Shown here: positions 1 through 5,200 of the stretch, piece after piece
Layout of the letters: each line of letters begins with the position of its first letter
Numbering within the stretch: position 1 is the first letter of the stretch
DNA from: RGIG7378 sp964500525
GTDB taxonomy: Bacteria > Bacillota > Clostridia > RGIG7378
Assembly (NCBI GenBank): GCA_964500525.1
Contig: CAZCOE010000044.1
Span: 1-9,388, forward strand
Reading direction: 5' to 3'
DNA length: 9,388 nucleotides
The notes under the pieces: generated by a model
What the model was told of the DNA's origin: nothing
The model's database searches: none
The model's input: only the letters and a program-made list of their open reading frames with translations
Program-made: the position numbers and the translations under genes

Positions 1-7
1 GCTTCGC

Positions 8-1234
8 TTAATACGTTCTTAGTTTCTGTCCGTTTGGCAAGTCGTTGGTCACATACTTGGCCCAGTTTTTGAGACAGGTAACGGTGTTTGCATCGCCATC
101 GCTTACGAACCAGTATTGGTCAGGCTGGTTCTTGAACCACCACTCAAAGTCCATATTCTCTGCATAGTATCCGGTAGAGCGAATACGAGGTACGAATACC
201 TTGAAGTTCACGCTGGTTGTGGCATGGGATGGCTCTGCTCCTACCAGGAATATAGCTCTGTTCTCGTAGGTGGTTCCATCATATGTGCCGGAAATCAGTG
301 CAGGCACATTGGCCTCATCATATTGTCCATAGGGCAATGCCATAGAATTAAACTTGTACCCGGGCACAATTGACTCCATGGTCTTCTGGTTCATGCCCAA
401 TTGGTAGGTTATATCGGCAGCGGACTTGCCTTTCATGGAACTATGGCCGTACGTATGGTTGCCTATCTCCCATCCCAGGTCAATCAGGTAATTGAGCCTC
501 TGTTCAATGGTGCCCGCTCCCTCAAATACACCGGATGGTGAATGCAGGTACACATAGATAATTCCCTTGAATCCAAAGTCGGGATGCTCCTTGGCGAACT
601 TCTGCATCACATAAACTGCACACTTGGGATTCAGCTCCAGCTTACCATCCTTTTCGATAAGGCTGAACTGTGAGCTGACGCCGTCATCGAATGTGAATAC
701 TATAGGTTTGCATCCGGCTGCCACTGTAATATTGTTGTTAAGGTAGTCGGACATGGACAACAATCTGAAACCGGCGTTATACAGTCTGCCGCATAGTTCA
801 TACAGATAGTCAAAGCTGTTCATATACTGTCGGGTGCCTGTGGAATAGCTGGGGCTGTCTGCATCCGAGAACTGGTGCCACATAACTACAGGAATATCTC
901 CTGCCTCATTGACATGGAGAGCCGCCAGCTCCGCATCGGTAAGCACATCGCCAATCTGTGCCGGTGTGGGAGTTGGTGTAGGCGTAGGGTCAGATGAAGG
1001 AGCAGCTGTAGGCGTTGTGTCCGGTGCAGCCGTAGGTCCCCCTGTGGGTATTGCATCAGGAGTATTTGTAGGAACAGAGGTGGCATAGATAGGCGTAGGG
1101 GTAGGATTGCTGCCCGGATTCCGGTTGGCGCCTCTGATCAAAAAGGCCACGATAATAACTGCACATACAAGAATCATGGCGCAAAGCACCAGGTTCAAAA
1201 CACCGTATTTGTTTGTCTTCTTTCCATTTTCCAT
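8..1234 (-). CDS. Membrane-anchored polysaccharide deacetylase (NodB/CE4 family)
   Basis: The product is a predicted metal-dependent deacetylase of N- or O-acetyl groups on cell-wall or surface polysaccharide, acting outside the membrane. Numbered from the ATG at 1234 it has 408 aa. Residues 12-33 form one TM anchor after a lysine-rich cytosolic start, 40-92 a Pro/Thr-rich spacer, and about 113-370 the NodB-type domain. Visible CE4 motifs are TFDDG (181-185, metal Asp D184), HTYGH (260-264, the two metal His) and LPYG (300-303). A longer reading from a GTG at 1243 is possible, but the GGGTGG ribosome site at 1246-1241 sits 5 nt before the ATG at 1234 and covers that GTG, so I prefer the ATG. 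It follows the yfbR-like gene by 13 nt and is probably the last gene of the dgt operon seen here. The exact substrate (peptidoglycan, other glycan) cannot be told. Confidence 0.88.
   Translation of the reverse strand: MENGKKTNKYGVLNLVLCAMILVCAVIIVAFLIRGANRNPGSNPTPTPIYATSVPTNTPDAIPTGGPTAAPDTTPTAAPSSDPTPTPTPTPAQIGDVLTDAELAALHVNEAGDIPVVMWHQFSDADSPSYSTGTRQYMNSFDYLYELCGRLYNAGFRLLSMSDYLNNNITVAAGCKPIVFTFDDGVSSQFSLIEKDGKLELNPKCAVYVMQKFAKEHPDFGFKGIIYVYLHSPSGVFEGAGTIEQRLNYLIDLGWEIGNHTYGHSSMKGKSAADITYQLGMNQKTMESIVPGYKFNSMALPYGQYDEANVPALISGTYDGTTYENRAIFLVGAEPSHATTSVNFKVFVPRIRSTGYYAENMDFEWWFKNQPDQYWFVSDGDANTVTCLKNWAKYVTNDLPNGQKLRTY
959..1114 (-). repeat. Low-complexity Pro/Thr linker-coding tract
   Basis: This is an in-frame low-complexity stretch inside the deacetylase gene. 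It codes residues 41-92, rich in Pro, Thr and Ala, with TPTPTP runs at both ends. On the plus strand it appears as recurring GTAGG(C/G)GT-like units. It most likely spans the cell wall between the TM anchor and the catalytic domain. Such tracts can change length by slippage. Confidence 0.75.
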
Positions 1235-1247
1235 ATAATCCACCCTA

Positions 1248-1826
1248 TTAATCCATTTCGTCTAGTGTTAGTCCGTAAGACTGGAGAAAGTTATCCGCGA
1301 AATAATTGACTTCCGGAATATCCATGGCTCTGATTGAATCCATAATGGACTCCGCGGCCTTGGAGAATTCCCTGTTGCCCACCTTGTTCTCTTCTACACA
1401 CTTAATGTATGCGGACAGTCTGTCGGCAGCCTTAACCAGTCGCCTCGCCGTCCGGTCGGTCTCCTTGAGCAAGGGCTCATAGGTGGGCTGCATCTCCTGG
1501 GGAAGCATGGACAACAATCTGTCGTTTGCCACCTGCTCTACCCTCTTGTAGGCGTCCTTTATCTCCGGATTGTAGTACTTAACCGGCGTAGGCATGTCCC
1601 CGGTAATAATCTCACTGCAGTCGTGGAACAGGCCTGCAACTGCCACTGCATTAGGGTCATAGCTGCCGCCGAAGTATGTATTGCCGATAACAGCCAGGGC
1701 GTGAGCGATAACTGCCACCCGATAGCTGTGTTCCTCCAGGTTTTCCATATCGGTGTTGCGCATCAGGGCCCACCTGTTGATGTACTTCATCCTGGCCAGA
1801 TATGCGTAGAATATATTGTCCCTCAT
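1248..1826 (-). CDS. yfbR: HD-domain 5'-deoxynucleotidase, YfbR-like
   Basis: This cytosolic HD-fold phosphohydrolase is predicted to convert deoxynucleoside 5'-monophosphates to deoxynucleosides and phosphate. At 192 aa it is close to the E. coli YfbR length (199 aa) and looks colinear with it from memory. The key residues known from that enzyme are all present at the same or nearly the same positions: R18 and W19 (INRW), H33 (EEHS), H68-D69 (FHDCSE), E72, D77 (TGDMPTP) and D135 (AADRLSAY). The ATG at 1826 has a strong GGAGG site 4 nt upstream, lying in the 13-nt gap after dgt, which points to coupled expression. Together with the upstream dGTPase it would drain dNTP and dNMP pools to deoxynucleosides. 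The family call is firm. Base preference is not visible from sequence. Confidence 0.93.
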   Translation of the reverse strand: MRDNIFYAYLARMKYINRWALMRNTDMENLEEHSYRVAVIAHALAVIGNTYFGGSYDPNAVAVAGLFHDCSEIITGDMPTPVKYYNPEIKDAYKRVEQVANDRLLSMLPQEMQPTYEPLLKETDRTARRLVKAADRLSAYIKCVEENKVGNREFSKAAESIMDSIRAMDIPEVNYFADNFLQSYGLTLDEMD

Positions 1827-1839
1827 ATTGCCTCCAAGA

Positions 1840-2991
1840 TCATAGCAGATAAACGGACTCGAATGCCTTTACTGCGTAGGCATCTGTCATGCCGGAGAGG
1901 AAATCCGCAACCTTGTGCTCGTTGGTCTCCTCCGGGCTGTACTCGTGAACCTTGATGAATGACCCAAACTGGCGGAACAGCTCCAGATCGCCATTGACCA
2001 TATCGTCCTCTGTCATTGTGTTCACCGCATTATACAGTGATTCGAACAGTCCTTCAAGCATGTTTTCGGTGGTGTTTTCGTACCTGCGAATCTTGTCGGC
2101 ACTGTAGATTTTTGCATAATTTTCCTCTATAAGCTGCCGAAGGGCCTCACCCTTCTCGTCGCTAAGTCGGATAACATCCCGGCCATAGCTGTTTTCGATA
2201 ACATCCATAACCAGAGTGTTGATAATCTCTCCGTTGTTCTTGCCCAAAACCTGTCTGCAGGAGCTGTCTATATCGTCATCTGAGATAAGGCCAACTCTCA
2301 CCGCATCCTCAATATCCCTGCCCACATAGGCAATCTTGTCCACCAATCTCACCAGACAACCCTCCAGTGTATAGGGGCTCTGATCTGCAATGTGGGGATC
2401 TCTGAGGGAATCCATGGCCTTGGTCGTATCTCTGTGCAGAATGTATTCGTTCTTGATCTCTCCGCAGTGACATACAATACCGTCCCTGACCTCGTAGGAA
2501 AGGTTCAAACCATGTCTGCTCCTGCCATCCTTAGTAGTATAAGTAACCAATCTCTCCACTACTCTGAGACTCTGCTCCTCATGTCTGAACCTGAATGGGT
2601 GTTGGCAGGATTGGAGACATTTGTTGATAACCCTCTCTCCTGTGTGGCCAAAGGGTGCGTGGCCGATGTCATGGCCCAGGGCAATGGCTCTGGTGAGCTC
2701 AGGATTGAGGCCCAGGGTCTTGGCAATAGTCTCTGAGATGGCGGACACATTGAGCACATGCTCCAATCTGGTGCACACGTGATCGTTCTTGGTATTAAAG
2801 AAGACCTGTGTCTTGTGTCGCAGGCGCCTGAACTGTGACGAATACTGTATCCTGTTGGCATCTCGCTCATATATGGTGCGAATGGGACAGGGATCCTCGT
2901 AGAGATCACGACCTCGGGATTCACTGCTGAAGGAGGCATAGGGTTTGAAAATCTTTCTCTCCTGCTCCTCTTTGATACGGGTCCATTCCAT
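1840..2991 (-). CDS. dgt: Deoxyguanosinetriphosphate triphosphohydrolase (dGTPase)
   Basis: This cytosolic HD-family enzyme hydrolyses dGTP (in related proteins also other dNTPs) to the deoxynucleoside and tripolyphosphate. It has 383 aa, shorter than the E. coli Dgt of about 505 aa and in line with the compact Gram-positive dGTPase-like group. The N-terminal RRLRHKTQVF block (55-64) is typical of the family. Metal ligands of the H...HD...D set are H78 (RLEHVLNV), H107-D108 (GHDIGHAPFGH) and D218 (RLVDKIAYVGRDIEDA), with H111 and H116 also conserved. The ATG at 2991 follows AAGGAG by 10 nt, with a promoter at 3030-3057. It is the first gene of a probable three-gene operon with yfbR and a polysaccharide deacetylase. 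True substrate range and any allosteric dNTP activation cannot be read from sequence. No frameshift or missing catalytic residue was seen. Confidence 0.93.
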   Translation of the reverse strand: MEWTRIKEEQERKIFKPYASFSSESRGRDLYEDPCPIRTIYERDANRIQYSSQFRRLRHKTQVFFNTKNDHVCTRLEHVLNVSAISETIAKTLGLNPELTRAIALGHDIGHAPFGHTGERVINKCLQSCQHPFRFRHEEQSLRVVERLVTYTTKDGRSRHGLNLSYEVRDGIVCHCGEIKNEYILHRDTTKAMDSLRDPHIADQSPYTLEGCLVRLVDKIAYVGRDIEDAVRVGLISDDDIDSSCRQVLGKNNGEIINTLVMDVIENSYGRDVIRLSDEKGEALRQLIEENYAKIYSADKIRRYENTTENMLEGLFESLYNAVNTMTEDDMVNGDLELFRQFGSFIKVHEYSPEETNEHKVADFLSGMTDAYAVKAFESVYLL

Positions 2992-3029
2992 ATTGACCGG
3001 GCTCCTTTCCAGAACAAAATACCAATAGA

Positions 3030-3057
3030 ATTATAACATATCTTCACCGATTGTGAC
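3030..3057 (-). promoter_or_regulatory. Sigma-A type promoter of the dgt operon
   Basis: The -10 box is a perfect TATAAT at 3035-3030. The -35 candidate is GTCACA at 3057-3052 (4 of 6 matches to TTGACA), with a 16-nt spacer. Transcription would start near 3023, giving a leader of about 30 nt to the dgt ATG at 2991. It lies between the gpsA terminator and dgt, as an operon promoter should. Confidence 0.6.
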
Positions 3058-3092
3058 GGATTTTTCCATCAGGAAGTTCAAAAGCTGAAGTG

Positions 3093-3128
3093 AAAAAATA
3101 CCCAACCTCTGATTGGAAGTTGGGTATT
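3093..3128 (-). terminator. Rho-independent terminator of gpsA
   Basis: On the minus strand there is a 10-bp perfect stem (AATACCCAAC paired with GTTGGGTATT, arms 3128-3119 and 3106-3097) with a 12-nt loop, running directly into six Ts (plus-strand A3093-A3098). It starts 21 nt after the gpsA stop codon. It separates gpsA from the dgt operon. Confidence 0.92.
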
Positions 3129-3149
3129 ATGGCAAACAGTTTCATACTA

Positions 3150-4193
3150 TCAATAAAGAGAGCTCTCATACCTCATGGTTCTGTCATCATCCACCTCAGA
3201 ACGTCTCTTGCGGTGCATGAGTGTGTTCAGTTCCTCTCTGGGATCCGCTCCTTGATTTATTACTGCGTCTACCGCAGAGATAATTGGCAAAGGTACCCGG
3301 TACTTGGCGGACAGCTGTACTGCCGCATCCAAGGCGTTAATGCCCTCAACCACCATACCAATCCGGGCAACTGCCTCTGCCACCGGGACACCACGACCGA
3401 TGAGCTGGCCTGCTCTGAAGTTGCGGCTGTTGGTGCTGGTAGCAGTAACAATCATATCTCCCACACAGGCTAAGCCGGAGAATGTCTGAGGGTTAGCACC
3501 CATGGCACAGCCCAGATTCCGGATTTCACCGATTCCTCTGGTAATAAGGGCTGCTCTGGTATTGTCTCCATAGCCCATACCGTCAACTATTCCGGAGGCC
3601 AGGGCCACAATATTCTTGAGGGCTCCGCAGAGCTCAACCCCCAAAATGTCGGTGTTGGTATAGGTGCGCATACATCCGTTGGAGAAGACATCCTGGACAA
3701 CCATGGCCACATCCATATCGGTGCAGGCAGAGACAATGGCTGTAGGTATATCTCTGGCCACCTCCTCTGCGTGGGTGGGACCGGACAGTGCCACCAGCTT
3801 TATGTTCCGGTGGTTGTGGTCCTTGCTGAGCTCATCCCTGATGACCTGGGTCATAGTAAGCAAAGTGCCGGGTTCCAATCCCTTGGCCACATCCACAATA
3901 ATCTGTCCATCCGGTATGTATGCCATAGCCTTGGCAGCTGTTGATCTTACATATGGAGAAGGTACTGCAAACACTATAATCCTCCTGTCTCGACATGCAA
4001 GGGCAATATCGTCGGTGAAGAATACACTGTCAGGAATCACCATGCCGGGAAGGTTCTTGTGGGTCCTGTTTGCAGACAGCTCCTCTACCTCCCGGGTAAA
4101 GGCTGACCATACCGTAACATCATAATTGTCCAATGCCAACATCCTGGCCAGGGCAAGCCCCCAGGTGCCGGCACCTAAAATACTGATCTGCAT
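3150..4193 (-). CDS. gpsA: NAD(P)-dependent glycerol-3-phosphate dehydrogenase
   Basis: This cytosolic enzyme reduces dihydroxyacetone phosphate to sn-glycerol 3-phosphate, the backbone for phospholipids and some teichoic acids. Numbered from the ATG at 4193 it has 347 aa, close to the family norm of 330-340. The N-terminal Rossmann motif GAGTWG is at 7-12. Conserved blocks include AVPSP (76-80), AKGLEPGT (103-110), SGPTHAEEVA (137-146), the catalytic-Lys block GALKNIVALASG (190-201, K193) and GYGDNTRAALITRG (207-220). An in-frame ATG at 4223 would add ten residues, but it has no ribosome site and would lie only about 10 nt from the predicted transcript start. Family members begin just before the Rossmann strand, which fits 4193. 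Its GGAGAGGAG-like site is unusually far upstream (19 nt from AGGAG) and partly inside a small hairpin. The gene is flanked by its own promoter and terminator. Confidence 0.95.
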   Translation of the reverse strand: MQISILGAGTWGLALARMLALDNYDVTVWSAFTREVEELSANRTHKNLPGMVIPDSVFFTDDIALACRDRRIIVFAVPSPYVRSTAAKAMAYIPDGQIIVDVAKGLEPGTLLTMTQVIRDELSKDHNHRNIKLVALSGPTHAEEVARDIPTAIVSACTDMDVAMVVQDVFSNGCMRTYTNTDILGVELCGALKNIVALASGIVDGMGYGDNTRAALITRGIGEIRNLGCAMGANPQTFSGLACVGDMIVTATSTNSRNFRAGQLIGRGVPVAEAVARIGMVVEGINALDAAVQLSAKYRVPLPIISAVDAVINQGADPREELNTLMHRKRRSEVDDDRTMRYESSLY

Positions 4194-4202
4194 AAATGCG
4201 GT

Positions 4203-4216
4203 GGAGCCACAGCTCC
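4203..4216 (-). promoter_or_regulatory. Leader hairpin overlapping the gpsA ribosome site
   Basis: GGAGC (4216-4212) and GCTCC (4207-4203) can pair around a TGTG loop in the gpsA leader. The left arm contains the GGAG of the only good Shine-Dalgarno-like sequence (AGGAG at 4217-4213). The stem is only 5 bp, so a regulatory role is speculative. It could hide the ribosome site, or shorten its effective distance to the ATG at 4193. Confidence 0.3.
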
Positions 4217-4240
4217 TCTCCATAAATAATTATGGGCATG

Positions 4241-4268
4241 ATTATATCTTAACGAAGGGAAAAAGCAA
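4241..4268 (-). promoter_or_regulatory. Sigma-A type promoter of gpsA
   Basis: The -10 box is a perfect TATAAT at 4246-4241, and the -35 candidate is TTGCTT at 4268-4263, spaced 16 nt. The start would be near 4235-4232, about 40 nt before the preferred gpsA ATG at 4193. It sits just downstream of the tRNA terminator, so gpsA is its own unit. Confidence 0.6.
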
Positions 4269-4320
4269 GGAAGAAGTACCAGGTGTTAATCAAATAGGCA
4301 AAATGTGTGAACTAGTTAAT

Positions 4321-4354
4321 AAGAAAAACGACAAGTTCCCGTAGAAACCTGTCG
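4321..4354 (-). terminator. Rho-independent terminator of tRNA-Thr
   Basis: On the minus strand CGACAGGTT (4354-4346) pairs with AACTTGTCG (4337-4329). This gives a 9-bp stem with one G-T wobble and an 8-nt loop, followed by TTTTTCTT (4328-4321). It begins 4 nt after the tRNA CCA end. Confidence 0.9.
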
Positions 4355-4357
4355 CTG

Positions 4358-4433
4358 TGGAGCCTCTAATCAGAGTCGAACTGATGACCTCATCCTTACC
4401 ATGGATGCGCTCTACCTACTGAGCTATGGAGGC
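4358..4433 (-). tRNA. tRNA-Thr (anticodon GGT)
   Basis: This is a 76-nt cloverleaf with encoded CCA. From 5' the parts are acceptor GCCTCCA, TA, D arm GCTC/GAGC, anticodon stem CATCC/GGATG with loop ATGGTAA (anticodon GGT, reading ACC and ACU), variable AGGTC, T arm ATCAG/CTGAT with loop TTCGACT, acceptor TAGAGGC, discriminator T and CCA. The D, anticodon and T stems pair fully. The acceptor stem has one C6-A67 mismatch. It is a single-tRNA unit with its own promoter and terminator. Confidence 0.96.
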
Positions 4434-4445
4434 AATATGTGGGGT

Positions 4446-4466
4446 GCGCCCTCTTCTCTGTGGCGC
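4446..4466 (-). other. Small hairpin in the tRNA precursor leader
   Basis: GCGCC (4466-4462) and GGCGC (4450-4446) can pair with an 11-nt loop in the 5' leader between the predicted transcript start and the mature tRNA end at 4433. It may only be a leader fold removed by RNase P processing. No function is claimed. Confidence 0.35.
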
Positions 4467-4473
4467 GAAGTAG

Positions 4474-4502
4474 ATTATACTACATGGATTTGGATTTGTA
4501 AA
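4474..4502 (-). promoter_or_regulatory. Strong sigma-A type promoter of tRNA-Thr
   Basis: TTTACA at 4502-4497 (5 of 6 matches to TTGACA) and a perfect TATAAT at 4479-4474 are spaced by exactly 17 nt. Transcription would start near 4467, about 34 nt before the tRNA. This is the best promoter in the window, as expected for a stable RNA gene. Confidence 0.8.
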
Positions 4503-4527
4503 CGACTATTTATGCACAAATAATCGC

Positions 4528-4564
4528 AAAAAATCACTGAGTCCGCCCGGTTGGAAACGGACTC
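4528..4564 (-). terminator. Rho-independent terminator of the ybjQ-like unit
   Basis: On the minus strand GAGTCCG (4564-4558) pairs with CGGACTC (4545-4539) around a 12-nt loop. TTTTTT (4533-4528) follows after a 5-nt gap. It lies 43 nt past the stop of the YbjQ-like gene and just upstream of the tRNA promoter. Confidence 0.8.
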
Positions 4565-4606
4565 TGAATCCCTGTGAGATGATATATCAACTATCTCCTC
4601 AATCCA

Positions 4607-4921
4607 TCACTCTGCAAACTTTACTGCAGTACCGTATGCAATAACCTCAGCAGCCCCCTGCATAACTGCTGCGGAAGCATACCGGATGTTGACGACGGCG
4701 TCTGCTCCCAGTGCCTCTGCCTCCTCTACCATGCGCTTGGTAGCAATGGCACGGGCCTCGTTCATCATCTCGTTATATGCCTTGAGCTCGCCGCCCACCA
4801 GGGTCTTGAAGCTCTGGGCAATGTCCTTGCCGATGTGTTTGCTCTGGATAGTGCTGCCTCGCACCAGGCCCAGCATCTCCAATGTCTTGCCGGTAATGTA
4901 GTCAGTATTTACTAATATCAT
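4607..4921 (-). CDS. YbjQ/UPF0145 family protein
   Basis: This is a 104-aa cytosolic protein of the YbjQ (UPF0145, Pfam PF01906) family. Family members form ring-shaped oligomers and are often labelled heavy-metal-binding, but their biochemical role is not established. Family marks visible here are the start MILVNTDYITGK, a VGGEL block (42-46) before a helix, the AR..A..RM pattern (56-64), LGADAVVNIRY (71-81) and the C-terminal EVIAYGTAVKF (92-102). The length equals the family norm, so the gene looks intact. The ATG at 4921 has GGAG 6 nt upstream (4931-4928), inside the preceding gene. The first 20 nt overlap the end of the two-TM gene in another frame, so translation is likely coupled. I cannot say which ligand or pathway it serves. 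Confidence 0.9.
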   Translation of the reverse strand: MILVNTDYITGKTLEMLGLVRGSTIQSKHIGKDIAQSFKTLVGGELKAYNEMMNEARAIATKRMVEEAEALGADAVVNIRYASAAVMQGAAEVIAYGTAVKFAE

Positions 4922-5126
4922 CCTCTTCTCCGCTCCTTATCTCCTTGACTCGTTCCACACAGACACCAATGACCACCGCAGCCAGCAGCGCAGGTACCAC
5001 AGCAAGCAGTATTTTCCATATGCCCTGGACCAGCATCATGATAAACCCAAAATAGGCCACAAGGTAGATTACCAAAATACAGGCAACTACAATAGGGGCT
5101 ATCATCTTCTTGCCATGCTCACTCAT
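4902..5126 (-). CDS. Small two-TM membrane protein next to YbjQ-like gene
   Basis: I do not recognise a named family. Numbered from the ATG at 5126 the product has 74 aa. It has a short charged start (MSEHGKK), two hydrophobic segments at about 9-33 and 36-56, and an acidic/basic tail (59-74, ERVKEIRSGEEDDISKY-like ending) that should lie in the cytosol. A TTG at 5141 opens the same frame five codons earlier, but AAGGAG at 5138-5133 sits 6 nt before the ATG and overlaps that TTG reading, so the ATG is preferred. The gene ends inside the start of the ybjQ-like gene (20-nt overlap) and shares its promoter. This suggests that the two products work together, with this one perhaps placing the YbjQ ring at the membrane. 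That is inference only. Confidence 0.8.
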   Translation of the reverse strand: MSEHGKKMIAPIVVACILVIYLVAYFGFIMMLVQGIWKILLAVVPALLAAVVIGVCVERVKEIRSGEEDDISKY

Positions 5127-5155
5127 GTGTGTCTCCTTCAAAGGTTGTTATTGAA

Positions 5156-5185
5156 AGTATATCATACTCTCAGCATTGTGAGTAT
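5156..5185 (-). promoter_or_regulatory. Extended -10 promoter with overlapping inverted repeat
   Basis: An extended -10 element TGATATACT lies at 5164-5156, with no good -35 box at the proper distance. Transcription would start about 23 nt before the ATG at 5126. An inverted repeat ATACTC (5185-5180) / GAGTAT (5169-5164) with a 10-nt centre abuts and overlaps the TG of this promoter. It could be an operator, or a weak hairpin after the lipoprotein gene, but it has no following T run. Confidence 0.4.
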
Positions 5186-5200
5186 ATGCAGAATACCTCA

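Noticed and set aside
959..1114. CRISPR-like or regulatory repeat array in the GTAGG-rich stretch
   Set aside because: The units are irregular and in frame with a Pro/Thr-rich linker of the deacetylase. They have no spacer pattern.
2559..3047. A 162-codon minus-strand frame overlapping the start of dgt
   Set aside because: It runs in another frame over conserved dGTPase sequence, is arginine/serine/proline-rich and lacks a family likeness.
3664..4125. A 153-codon plus-strand frame inside gpsA
   Set aside because: It is antisense to well-conserved gpsA motifs, and no ribosome site or promoter supports it.
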